64,000 bases of DNA from Bugula neritina (lineage: Eukaryota > Bryozoa > Gymnolaemata > Cheilostomatida > Bugulidae), in NCBI GenBank assembly GCA_964035545.1, contig OZ037767.1, positions 20,066,628 to 20,130,627 of the forward strand, in the 5' to 3' direction. This document shows, in pieces, positions 11,901-24,200 of the stretch. The translations under genes were made by a program, and so were the position numbers. Every line of letters starts with the position of its first letter. Position 1 is the first letter of the stretch. Below the pieces are notes generated by a model. The model was not told the DNA's origin and did no database searches. It worked only from the letters and a program-made list of their open reading frames with translations.

Positions 11901-14900
11901 ATGACCTAGCTAAGTAAGTATTACTATAAGTAAGTAAGTATTACTACTTACTGCCTAGACTTGATTGTGATGGGCTTTGCTTTCTACTTGACACAAAAAG
12001 TGTTGTTTGCCATGCGGACTCGAAAGCCGGTTGCATCGCACAGTAAGCACATGTGTAGACAGTATGTAGTGCTAACCTCAAACGTTATCCTCATAGTCAT
12101 TGCATACCACCACCAAGGTTTCAACTCTCCTTTTTATTCCAGAAACAAATTCATTGTGGGAGACAACTGATAATGTTAGTGTACTTTGTTCAAGAATAAA
12201 GCTTATTATTTGCTTGCTTATTTGTAATAATGTATACATTTATATCAGCGTTTATAGGTGTTATCAGATGTTATTGTACCAGTGTTTGTAGGTGTCAATA
12301 GACATTATTAATCAGTATTTTTGGATTTTGATACATGTCGATATATCAGTATTTGTAGATGTTGATACATGTTGATATATCAGTATGTGCAGATGTTGAT
12401 ACATGTTGATATATCAGTATGTGTAGATGTTGATACATGTTGATATATCAGTATTTGTAGATGTTACCAGGTGTTAATTGTATTATTGTGTCACTATTTT
12501 ACAGGGAAGAAGGTCATCCCTGGCTAGACTACGAGGAGACTGAACCATACATGGTATTCTATACATTCTCACAGACCTTATATAATTTATCTCAACTAAT
12601 TATGCTGTTTGTTCTATACTCCTTTCCAACATTGTGTAATACCAAAACAATCAGCTTCATACATTGTAAAAATGAAATAGATTATCTTTGAATATCAGTA
12701 GTATTCAGGTTTATCTCCCCTGTCTCTCCTGTCAGTAGTATTCAGGTTTATCTCCCCTGTCTACCTCTCAGTAGTATTCAGGTTTATCTCCCCTGTCGCT
12801 ACCTCTCAGTAGTATTCAGGTTTATCTCCCCTGTCTCTACCTCTCAGTAGTGTTCAGGTTTGTCTCCTCTGGCTCTACCTCTCAGTAGTATTCAGGTTTA
12901 TCTCCCCTGTCTCTCCTGTCAGGTGTACAAGTTTGAAGAAGGCAACCCTCTAATCAACCACGAGAACCCATTTAGCGAAGGTCTGAAAAGGTTAGCTCAC
13001 GGGGACATTCCCAACGCCACCCTGTATTTTGAGGCTGCCGTCCAGAAAGATGCTGAGCACATGGAGGCGTGGCAGTACCTTGGAACTACTCAGGCGGAGA
13101 ATGAGCGAGACCCTCACGCTGTCGCTGCCTTGAAACGGTGCGTTTCCTGTCTTGTGTTGAGATTATTTCTTTGATTTGTGTGATAAAGAGTTGTCTATCC
13201 TTACACTAAACTAAGGCCTTGTGTGCTGTGATAGCAGATTTCTCTGTAGAATATATTTCTACCTCACTGCTGCAGGTGCTTGCAGCTGCACCCTGGCAAT
13301 CTGACAGCGCTAATGGCTCTGGCTGCCTGCTACACAAACGAATGCATGCAAACACATGCCTTGCAAACTCTAGTGGAGTGGGTTAAGCAGCACCCCAAAT
13401 ATCACAGCCTCGTACCTGAAGGAGCTGAGTCTACGAGATCCGTTTCCTCATTCATGTCTCGGTATGTATAATAATATTTCATAATAAAGTATATACAAGT
13501 ATATAATATGATATGATATAGTATATATTAGCATATAATATGATATAGTATATATCAGTATATAATATAGTATATATAAGTATATAATATGATATAGTAT
13601 ATATCAGTATATAATATAATATAGTATATATCAGTATATAATATGATATAGTATATATAAGTATATAATATAATATAGTATATATCAGTATATAATATAA
13701 TATAGTATATATCAGTATATAATATGATATAGTATATATAAGTATATAATATAATATAGTATATATCAGTATATAATATGATATAGTATATATCAGTATA
13801 TAATATGATATAGTATATATCAGTATATAATATAATATAGTATATATCAGTATATAATATGATATAGTATATATAAGTATATAATATAATATAGTATATA
13901 TCAGTATATAATATGATATAGTATATATCAGTATATAATATGATATAGTATATATAAGTATATAATATAATATAGTATATATCAGTATATAATATAATAT
14001 AGTATATATCAGTATATAATATAGTATATATAAGTATATAATATGATATAGTATATATCAGTATATAATATAATATAGTATATATCAGTATATAATATGA
14101 TATAGTATATATAAGTATATAATATAATATAGTATATATCAGTATATAATATAATATAGTATATATCAGTATATAATATGATATAGTATATATAAGTATA
14201 TAATATAATATAGTATATATCAGTATATAATATAATATAGTATATATCAGTATATAATATGATATAGTATATATAAGTATATAATATAATATAGTATATA
14301 TCAGTATATAATATAATATAGTATATATCAGTATATAATATAATATAGTATATATCAGTATATAATATGATATAGTATATATAAGTATATAATATAATAT
14401 AGTATATATAAGTATATAATATAATATAGTATATATCAGTATATAATATGATATAGTGTATACATATAAGTATATAAGCTGTATTCATATTGTTAACATA
14501 ATAAGATGCATGTCAAGTACATGAAGACTAATAATGAGATAAGTCTGAATGAAGCATATAGCGACTGTTCTCTCCAATCATTGACACCACTGGGGTGTTT
14601 ATTTTGTAGACCTGCACATATATTTGGTTATTTATTTAATTGTCTTTGTCACCAAGCATCTTTATAAATTTATATTATTTTATTTATATATATTTTTCAT
14701 ATCATTAGCAAACTTGAGGTTTGCTAGCCCCAATAAATTGTATAATATGGTATAACCTCTTTGAAGGCATGTACAGGGATACATAATGTTGGTACAGAAT
14801 TACACGTTCAAATCATACAGGAAGTGCCTGTATGTTTCTTACAACTGGGAATTGTCTTATTTATTTGATAACTTCTGCGTTCAGTTTAATCTCAAAAATT

Positions 14901-17137
14901 GTAAGTCCTGTATTTTATAGAAACTGTCCCTTGTAGTCTCTCACAATCTCTGTTTTGTTTTTACTGAAACTTGTATTTTAGAGAACTCCATGACAAAGTC
15001 AAGAATTACTTATTTGGTGCTATAAAATTGTCTGCTGGAGATATTGACCCAGATGTTCAGGTTTGTGTTTTCAATTCTCCTATGTGCGTCTGTCTTTATG
15101 TCCGCCTCTTTATTTCACTTGGTTAGCTATCTTTTCCCTGTATAATTTATCTTTATTAACTCGTCTCTAGTCAGTATAACTCTATATTTCGTATTGAAAT
15201 ATTATATTCTAAAGATTGTCAAGTTTTTGATGAAACTGAAACTGGTATTATTTCAATGCTTGAGGCTTTTTAAGGCTAAATAACAACTGCTTGGTTAGTG
15301 TATGACTTTATTATCTTCTTTTTATTCTTTTTTTAAAGCACCACCCTTCTTCATAGAATTACTAGTTTACTACCCTTAGGCTAACATACTATATGTATAA
15401 TTTATATTGCTATCAAGTCGCCCAACTCATCTTAAGAGGTTATGGGGAGTGGAAAGTCTTTTAAAAGTTAAATTTTGCCGAATTAGTATTGAGCAGCTCA
15501 AGTATAACTTATGGCCGTGGTTCACACAAATACTGTACTATTTATTACTTCTGGAATAAAAATAATTTGGGGAGAGTTTCTGCTGCCCTGAAAATACTCT
15601 TGAGAAAATTTAGGAAACTTTATAAAATGTTGATAAGATTTTTAGTCAAGAATTGATAATTCAAGTGTGACCTGTTGTTTCAGTGTGCCATGGGAGTGCT
15701 GTTTAACCTGTCTGGTGAGTACGACAAAGCTGTCGACTGCTTTAGAACCGCCCTGCAAGTCACCCCCAAGGTACAACTTCTGTATCCACTACTTTTACTT
15801 ACATTCACTTGTCTAAATCAACTCTACTCTACTATACCAGCAATAATTAGGAAGTTCTAAAAATAGTTGATGTGATTATTTCTTCAAACTGACTGATTGT
15901 GATTAAATGTGGTTGAATTAACATTTTAATATCAATTATTACTGTTACATAAATCAAAAACCACTCTTTGTATAACCTGAGAATGTCTTGTTAGGATGCT
16001 TTGCTGTGGAATAGACTGGGTGCTACCCTTGCTAACAGTCACCGTAGTGAGGAGGCTGTAGACGCGTACCGTAATGCCCTCAGCATATCACCTGGTTTTA
16101 TCAGATGTAGATTTAATCTAGGCATTGCCTGCTTCAACCTGCACGCCTACAGGTGAGTTCAAGGCGTGCTTCATGTGATGAACTTTGTTCCTTACACTCT
16201 AACCGGCAACTTAAGTTTAATTAAGTTTATTTATAATGTATGTCAGTTTAATTTCTAATTTCTTTGATGAGCCAACGTTACATAATAGATGGTGGCTACT
16301 ATTTTGATCTTCTTTTGGAAAACATCCAAAGTAATTGATGAAAAAGTACTTGCCTCTTCATTTCCATGCATTGTGAAGTGCTTATATGCACTGTTACACT
16401 TTTCTCTCTGATTTAGTCTAATCTGCCAACACACTAGGGCTGTTAGTACGACGCCCTCACTTCCAATCCCTGGGCTCCACTGCCAAATCCTCTACCCACT
16501 CATCCATTTTCTGGGCATGGCTCAATGCGAACACTCCCACCGCTATGTTCACATCCGCAATTGTTAGATTTTATAAACCGTACCAAATTTACTAAAGTGT
16601 TGTTAGCTTAATTAGAATATATCACTGTTGAATTCATGGCAGCTTCAGATGTTTAATTATGCTGTGTTTTGATTTAAAATAACTAAAATGATATCAAAGT
16701 GTAATATGCAATACCATAACATATGCTGTGATATACTGCGTCTATATTTGAATTACTTAAATTGTACAACATATAATGCCACGGTATTATTTGTTGTATT
16801 GTTATTTTTTAGCAAACTTATGTAACAAAAGCCAGTTGCACTTGTTTAACTTTTGAGAATAGCTACACCTTGTCTATATTTTATACACATATCACCTTAG
16901 CTTTTGTTCTGCTATACAAATTTCTGTTATTACAGGGAGGCTGTGGAACACTACTTACAAGCATTAACCATGCAGAAACAAGGTAAAGGGCCCAAGGGAG
17001 AAAACTCCATTATGTCCGACAATATTTGGTCAACTTTACGTGGCACTATCGCCTTGACCGGACGTACAGACTTGTTCAATGAGTGTGAGACGAGAGATCT
17101 TGACGCTCTAAACAAAGCTTTCAACATCACAACATGA
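8992..17137 (+). CDS. PEX5: peroxisomal targeting signal 1 receptor PEX5
   Basis: PEX5 binds cargo bearing a C-terminal SKL-type signal in the cytosol, docks at PEX13/PEX14, delivers cargo and is recycled through monoubiquitination. Thirteen coding exons join with all phases closing: 8992-9153, 9384-9519, 10057-10267, 10958-11090, 11312-11395, 11744-11913, 12505-12553, 12923-13137, 13276-13461, 14982-15060, 15684-15770, 15995-16152, 16936-17137. The product is 623 aa; human forms are about 602-639. The N-terminus ([18 protein letters not shown]) holds the conserved recycling cysteine as Cys12. WxxxF-type PEX14/PEX13-binding motifs are WAQQF (112-116), WTKPF (184-188) and WVSQF (246-250). TPR repeats fill about 315-600, with signature blocks [38 protein letters not shown] and [10 protein letters not shown]...NIWSTL. 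The exon 3 and 4 donors (GTTCAA, GTTGGT) are weak but are the ones that fit the phase. A possible 5' UTR intron ends at 8967. The assignment is firm; the exact start is less so. Confidence 0.96.
10340..10935. repeat. 20-bp minisatellite filling PEX5 intron 3
   Basis: About 29 copies of TACTATACGTTGTTACTGTA, some with TTC or GTCA variants. Two 40-bp interruptions carry TTCTATACATATACAATATA. The array occupies nearly all of the 690-bp intron 10268-10957. Because 20 is not a multiple of 3, every plus-strand frame reads the same 20-residue peptide cycle, so it produces long false open frames. Confidence 0.97.
11550..11740. repeat. tandem repeat of about 56 bp in PEX5 intron 5
   Basis: Three to four diverged units carrying ACTCATCATAATGACACACC followed by a TGTCACACATACTGTA-like block. 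The array ends at the acceptor of exon 6 (exon starts at 11744), so its last unit supplies the acceptor context. Confidence 0.8.
12340..12475. repeat. 34-bp tandem repeat in PEX5 intron 6
   Basis: About four copies of a unit containing GATGTTGATACATGTTGATA and CAGTATGTGTA, about 30 bases before the exon 7 acceptor. Confidence 0.85.
12695..12922. repeat. about 38-bp tandem repeat ending at the PEX5 exon 8 acceptor
   Basis: About six copies of a unit built from CAGTAGTATTCAGGTTTATC and a pyrimidine block CTCCCCTGTCTCTACCTCT. The last copy becomes the polypyrimidine tract and AG of exon 8, which begins at 12923. Earlier copies also carry a pyrimidine tract followed by CAG. Confidence 0.9.
13470..14470. 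repeat. 27-bp AT-rich minisatellite in PEX5 intron 9
   Basis: About 37 copies of a unit containing AGTATATATCAGTATATAAT, with variants swapping TATAATAT for TATGATAT and ATCAG for ATAAG. It starts about 8 bases after the exon 9 donor. Because 27 is a multiple of 3, the minus strand stays open for 159 codons of a nine-residue Tyr/Ile repeat; this is not a gene. Confidence 0.97.
16153..16935. other. PEX5 intron 12 with a possible decayed tRNA-like SINE fragment
   Basis: This is the largest unique-sequence intron of PEX5. Around 16436-16500 the sequence TTCCAATCCCTGGGCTCCAC resembles the T-arm side of a tRNA, the usual relic of a SINE head, but no matching A box or second copy was found in the window. 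Confidence 0.25.
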
Positions 17138-18277
17138 TACACAGCTGGCTCGTTTTTATATACCACATGATCCATATTAGTCTGGATTCGTGCTTCATCA
17201 GGCTGTATTTTTATAAATTGCCAAATTTAATACCTCCAATTCTGCTGCATTCGTTTATTATATTTATTATATTATATTTATGTAAATTTTTCACCAGTTC
17301 TTGCAAGAGTTATTATCCCATGATCATGGCTATCAAATATGCAATATAGCACACCTAGTTAGGAATAAGTCTAATCTGAATATGCATTTTGGGGTATCTA
17401 TAGATTAATTTTTCCACTTCAATTACTATCAGTCATCGTTTAATTTTTACTACCATAGATAATCAACTTGTAAGGGAACAAACATTATCAGAATATAAAT
17501 TATCAAAATGATCTAGTGCTTTCAGCTTGCTATCAATAGTAACAGTAGGCATTGTATTCAATCACAAAGCTGGGTATGTACTACACTCTACAACTCTGAT
17601 ATGTTAAGATTTTCATGCCATTCGGAAACTATGGAAACCTTTAACAAATCGCCATGTCAAATGTTTATTCCAAGAAGAATTATTGACTGGATTAATCAAA
17701 AACAATAAACTAAGTCACATTAAGTAAACAAATCATTAAAAAGAATACTGATAAAACTGCAACAACACATCATTCAACAAGCCACTCATTTCTCATATAA
17801 AATTCAGTAGATTTAAAACAAAAATATTATTAAATTTTCCAGTATCGCATAGAGGTTAGGCTTAAATAGTTGCATAATTATTCATTGCAAATTTCTGACT
17901 GTCTTATAAAAAAATAAACAATATTCATATTCATAGAAAATAATTAAAAATGATAATACTGTGTACAAAATTTCAACATTATTTTACATATGTACAAAAA
18001 TTTTCACCATGTGGTCGTGTGCAGCCATATTAAATACACCTGATACTAGTAGATGAAATATTTACCAACTGACCATTTAAGAAACAACTCTGCTAAGTAT
18101 AGATTTTAGCACCAAATATTAAAATTTAATATGGGTTACTGTTTTGTTGTAAGCCTGGCGAAAGCAAGGAAGAGCCACAAGACTAGCAGCTTTATGTAGG
18201 TAGGGTTGGATAGGTATACACCCGCAGCATGCATCTATGTCACTAGGATATGTAGTCTAGGTAGAGCTAACTATAGA
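17138..18277. other. convergent intergenic region between PEX5 and ASK
   Basis: This region holds both 3' UTRs. On the plus strand, candidate PEX5 poly(A) signals are a variant TATAAA at 17212 and a canonical AATAAA at 17704. On the minus strand, a variant ATTAAA (plus-strand TTTAAT, 18125-18130) lies about 150 bases past the ASK stop, and a canonical AATAAA lies at 17664-17669. If the distal signals are used the two transcripts would overlap tail to tail. No other gene is visible. Confidence 0.5.
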
Positions 18278-21200
18278 CTAGTCGGAGTCCATACTGCTGT
18301 TGTAAACTGTGGTATGGTTGCCACTCTGACGAACCTTCACAATTTCTCTCCAAATACGGCACTCTACACCACCCCTGTGGAAAGAAATCACAAATAAAAC
18401 CACCATTAAAATGCTATAGGACCAGACAGTAGAATAATGGGAAGCAAATCTACAGACTGAAGCAAAATGGAAGGAGACAAACCTTAGATTCATGCGACGC
18501 AAATCATCCCTGGAAACCAGTTCCATGATATCGCTAAATGTATATTCTTCGGCGACGAACTTGGATATGGTCAGTCGGTCACAGGAAAGAGATTCCAGCC
18601 AGCGAACCAGCTTGTCATCAGAGGGAACCTGTCAGAGCAAAGGAAGAGAATGTAACCATTTCTGGTGAGGGTTTGTATCTGCCTCATTTTAGGTGATGTG
18701 AGAGCCAAGTTAGAGAGATGAAGTTGGTGTATTGACTCAGTTTTATTGACGTGACAATGTCAGTATGTATAGTTAAAGCAAACTCAGACGTAGAAAGAAC
18801 GTATCTGAACTAGTTTTAGAGCCAAATAGATACAATCTCGAATAAATTATGAAAATTATATGCTTATCATTAACAGAGATGTGTTTATCGTGAGAACGAA
18901 TGCATAATGCAGATAAAACGTGAATAGGGCATGCAGTGCAGTAAAGCTGGCACTGGCCTATATTAATTTATGATGGAATAAATTCTGTCAAAGATCAAAG
19001 TATTAGAATATTGAGTTATAGACTATTAGCTGGAAGTTAATGTGACGTGATAAAGTTTATGGTCCTTCAGAGTCTACTGTACAGTAAATACATTCACCAT
19101 ATTACATCAACAGTGGAACATCTACCTGGGGAGAAGATAGCTGAGGTACAGTGGTGTTGATTTCAGGGCTGTTGGGCTGCCCATCTGACATTGTTGATGG
19201 TGAACCTACACTAAAGATATTTGCACCAATAGCAAGCGGCGTAGGAGGTGGCATGGTAATGGCGTCTCTGTAATAGAACAAGTAATGTATTACCACACGA
19301 AACATTAGTCTGTTCCCATACCAGACTTTATTGAGCCAGCTACAAATGTGCAAAATAAACTAATAAGGTAAAAACCTACGTTAGATTCTGAACATGAACT
19401 TGTCTCTCACGGAGTAGACTCTGTAGAAGCTGCCGGTAGTTCTTGTCGACAGCGTTGAGTTCAGTCAGCAGTTTGTAGCGACTCTCCTCCGACTTGAAGT
19501 ACTCCTCCTGTAGTTTCTGAATATCCTGTAATTTATCAGAATCGTCGACCTAAGGAACCAAAGTACAACCAGCATGCAGCCATCATCTCACAGTGCCACC
19601 TACAGGTCAACTCTACCTACAGGTCAACTCTACCTACAGGTTAACTCTACCTACAGGTCAACTCTACCTACAGGTCAACTCTACCTACAGGTCAACTCTA
19701 CCTACAGGTCAACTCTACCTACAGGTCAACTCTACCTACAGGTCAACTCTACCTACAGGTTAACTCTACCTACAGGTTAACTCTACCTACAGGTTAACTC
19801 TACCTACAGGTCAACTCTACTCTACAGGTCAACTCTACCTACAGGTCAACTCTACCTACAGGTCAACTCTACCTACAGGTCAACTCCTATCTAATAAAAA
19901 ACAACAAAGAAGGGAAGAAAAACTAAACATCTAGTTTGAATAAATGTTTAAAACGAATCTTCACACATCTTAACGTTTATTTTGTTAAACTAACACAAAA
20001 TTTGACAAAAAACACTTCAGTAGTTGAATTAGCACAGTGAAGTTTCATTTTCTATAAATATTGTTTTAAGTTTCATGTAAAAAAGAAACTGAAAGTTTGT
20101 TGCCATAACTTTTTGGTGACAATTTTAAATACGCAGTTTTTTTGTCAAGTTGCACCATTTTTAATCAGCACTAGCGTGCATGGAAAAAACATGGTCACCC
20201 AGTGACCACACAATGCTGAACTACACAACGCCAGTTTAAAACATAAGATGCAGAAGGTTGGGAGGGGTTCATTGCAGAGTTACACACAACAGGAAATAGA
20301 GACCCTGGCTACGTTTCTACTTGACAACTATTATAATAAACCATATTTTAGAATTTAGAAATTACAGGAGCGTTTGCAAGCAACAAGAGAGAAACTTTAG
20401 ATACACGTCTATAAAACAGTGGCACAACTGGAGTGATGAAAAGATGGGGGACAAAGGATAAACTGGGTCTAATACCATGACTCTATGGCGGTCTACTTCT
20501 GTGGCCTCACATTCCTTCCACCCATCCAGCTGTCAAACAGCAGCAACAATAATCTAGATATCAAATTTTTAAAACTAATCTCTAGTAACTATATACTATT
20601 GAAAAGCGGAGGATGAAAACTTACCTTTCGGTATTTACTGATAGTTTCCCCATCTATAGACTCAGAACTGAGAAAACTGACGGATGTGTGGAGGGTGGGA
20701 GAGGCATCATCGTGGACAGAATCATCCGACCTCAATTGCGGCGTGAGAAACTCAATAGAATGTTTTATAGTCGCTTTCAAAAAGTCATCAAATGTGAACA
20801 TCCAGTGAGGGGGCATCTGACGCTCCTTCAGTATTTTCACAGACTAAAAGTTGGCAAAAGACGAGTTGAGATGTGAACTTCCTAACAGTTTAGTACATAC
20901 ATTATATACAGACGTACTGGGGTACAGACGTACTGGGGTACGGACGTACTGAGATACAGACGTACTGAGATGCAGGCATACTGATGTACTGAGATGCAGA
21001 CGTACTGAGATGCAGACGTACTGAGATGCAGACGTACTGAGATGCAGACGTACTGAGGTACAGACGTAGTGAGATGCAGGCATACTGATGTACTGAGATG
21101 CAGACGTACTAAGGTCCAGATGTATACTTACAGCATCATAGAGGGAGTAGATACTTCTCATTAGTTCCTCTACATTCATGTCCCCACACTGTATAGCCTC

Positions 21201-24200
21201 AGAGTGCAGCTCTTTAAGATAACTATCAAGGGTGGCGGCGTCCTGCGAGTTTATGAACTCCCTCATAGCCTTAGCTAGTGTCTGCATTTGAGTGTCAGTG
21301 AGACAGTGAGCCTGGTTAGACCTCTGGTCTTCTGCCCATATGCCACACAACTAGAACACAGTCTAACTTGTGTTACATTCAGTGACAACCATGCATGTAT
21401 AGTCAACACTCAACACATGTTGAACACACCAGGAGAATTATTGGCGATACATAAATGTTGGTTGATAAAAAATAAGCTTTCGGTGCCAAAATTCTTAGAT
21501 TAGTATTAAAAAATATTCTAATAAATGGAAATAATAAATTCACAACAAAAATGCTGATAATTTATAGCAATCAGAAACAACTGAGGGAGAGAATAAAGGG
21601 GGGAAGAGAAGAGCAGGATGGCAGTTTGAAATAGAGCTTCAAGGACAAGATATTATATAATCCTCATCACGTGACAAGCTGCCTAAACAGGACAGAGTGG
21701 AGATAGGTGAGGGTATTACATTACACACCACCTGGCCAGTGTGAATGTACAGATGAAAGAGAAACGAGACCTACAGGCTATGAAGGGGCGGGACATACCT
21801 TGAGGGCATCTTCCGTGAGGATGTCTATTAACATTGATCGTCTTTCTGCATCCTTCTTGAGGATAAATAGACCTCCACTTTCGGCGCTGCTGCAGCCTCG
21901 AGTTTCAAAAGAGGCAGCGCTGTCAACGGGTGGAGAGGTGAGGAAATCTTTAGGGGTCCCGGGAGTTCCAGGGTGAGTGTCGTAGTCCATGCTGAAACCA
22001 TAAAATAATTATCCATGCAGAAATAGAATCATACAAATTATTTTATTTTGCATTATTCTAATACCAACTACACTACAAGCCTAGTCCACTAAAACATCAT
22101 CACAACAAATAAAAATATGGTTTTCAACACAACACAACGAGTGAGAAGAAACAGCAAGCAAAAAAACTTCAAGCATAGAAACAATAAAACTGTAAGAAAA
22201 TTCACAAGCATAGCCAGTGTTGCCAAGATTGATCAGCTGGTAATACGGGTGGGGAGGGGGAGCCCCAACGCAGCATTATAAAACTCACTGAAACACCTAG
22301 CTTACGGGTAAGTAAAGTACCCATGTTATAGGCTAACAGACAGACAGGTACAAATAAATTAGCGAGTCAAGTTGTTTTCTGTGTTAAAATAAGCATTGGA
22401 TAGCAGGAGAGAGGCCAACGACGGCATGTTTAGGCTTACACTAGGCCAGTGGATGCCGGCCAGATGGGGCCTGTCAGCAAGACAGCCGGACTCATGGATT
22501 GGCTGGAAAATGAAAACATGCAGCGTGAACAGACGACATGATACAACACACCACTACTGGGGCAGCTCACAAGATTCTCAGGCGGAACACGAGTAGATTA
22601 GATGACGGAGGAGGCAGCTTAAGGAGAAACAGTGAGTAGAGACACACAACACACTAGTGAACTCAGATGAGGGTTGAGGAGACAACTTCACACAGTTGAC
22701 AAGGCAGGACAAGATGCATGACAATACAGCGTGTTGTTACATTAACCTGCTGAAGGGAAAGAACTTCCACGAGGAGGCGTGGGCTGAGGGTGAGCCAGAC
22801 GTAACTCTGTCAAAGAAACCCGAATCATGTGATCAGAGTAGCACAACAAAGCGGTAATCTAGCAATGAACTCTCGTACTTATAATATACCAGCTGTTGTA
22901 TAACTTTCTAGAAGTATATGTGTGATTTCACAAGGAAATATCGTAAATCTGCCCTGGTCAGTTCAGCAGAACTTTAGGTTGAGTTCTGAGTATTCAGTGT
23001 TTCAGACATCAAAGAACTCATAAATAAAATTGTTTAAAATTATTGCTAAGCAACAGTCACATGGCTCCACACAGACCTCTATACATATCTCACACAGACC
23101 CACCATATTAGAGACAGATGGCGACACCTTGATAGTATCCTAGACTAAAGATCTGGTAAAGGTGTCTGTACTATTGAGTTGTTTAACCAACACACCAAAC
23201 CAACACTCTAGGAAACAACTAAAGAACTAGGTTTACATTCCTTCACTGCCGCCAGCCAACAATAACTGCAATAAGAATGGTGATCAGAGTGGAGGGAGTA
23301 AATACTGTGTGTAGCACTGGCAAGGCCAGAGATGGTGAGTTGCTAGCACACAGTGTGACAGCTGGTGTGTGACTAGAGTGACAGCTGGTGTGTGACTAGA
23401 GTGCAATCCCCTGTAACCACGGCAACAAGGTAAACATATTTGGACTGACTATTAGTTGAGCAGTGAGCTAGCAGACGAAGGGGTTGGCCAAAGCACCGCA
23501 TGGAGTCTGGGGGGCCAAAGGCTACAGCTCGCATAGACAGGTTACATATAGTACAAAGAGAAGACAATTACCTGTGATGACACTGTGCATAAGTAGACAG
23601 AGACCTCTCCGTGCCTTCACTAGCATGTCTACCACTGCTGTAATAGACATCAATGTAGTGTGAACAGTGTAGAGTACAGTAAAGACATAGATTGTAATGA
23701 CATAGAGTTATACCAACTCTAATGCGTCTATATTATTAGTAATGAGTGCATCACTTCACTTTAGACAGGGCTAATAAGCTAGAGTGATGGGGACATATTA
23801 CTAGTCTAGTAAATTCAAGCTACACACACAGCATATAGTAAAGGAGCAACTGTAGCAACACACAGCTGTGGTATTCTGCAGCAATCACGGAGCTGTGGTA
23901 TTCTGCAGCAAACATGGAAGTTGCAAATTATGGAAATCAACACAAAATTCAGAGCTGCGTTTGAGAGCTGCACACAGCGAACGATGCAAAGGGACAGAGA
24001 AATTTCAACTAGCATTAGCTGGCAGCCATATTTGTACTACCTGGGCTTTTCCAGAACTCTTACAACAAAGAGTTAACCAATAATATTAATATTTCACGCA
24101 ACATCATAGAATAAACATGGCAAACACAGCATGGTGGTATATCGTATGAATAACTGAGTGTGGGGTTGAGAGGTGAAGGAGGAGCAACTTACGGTCTGAG

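Noticed and set aside
12900-14480. CRISPR-like array of regularly spaced repeats
   Set aside because: Units are contiguous with no unique spacers, and the context is an animal gene intron.
14009-14488. 159-codon minus-strand frame of a nine-residue Tyr/Ile repeat
   Set aside because: It is the 27-bp AT-rich array in PEX5 intron 9; a repeat unit divisible by three with no stop always stays open.
23373-23567. Cys-rich minus-strand frame [20 protein letters not shown]
   Set aside because: It lies within ASK intron 22 and has no phase-compatible splice sites; including it would break the exon 22-23 join, which is already in phase.
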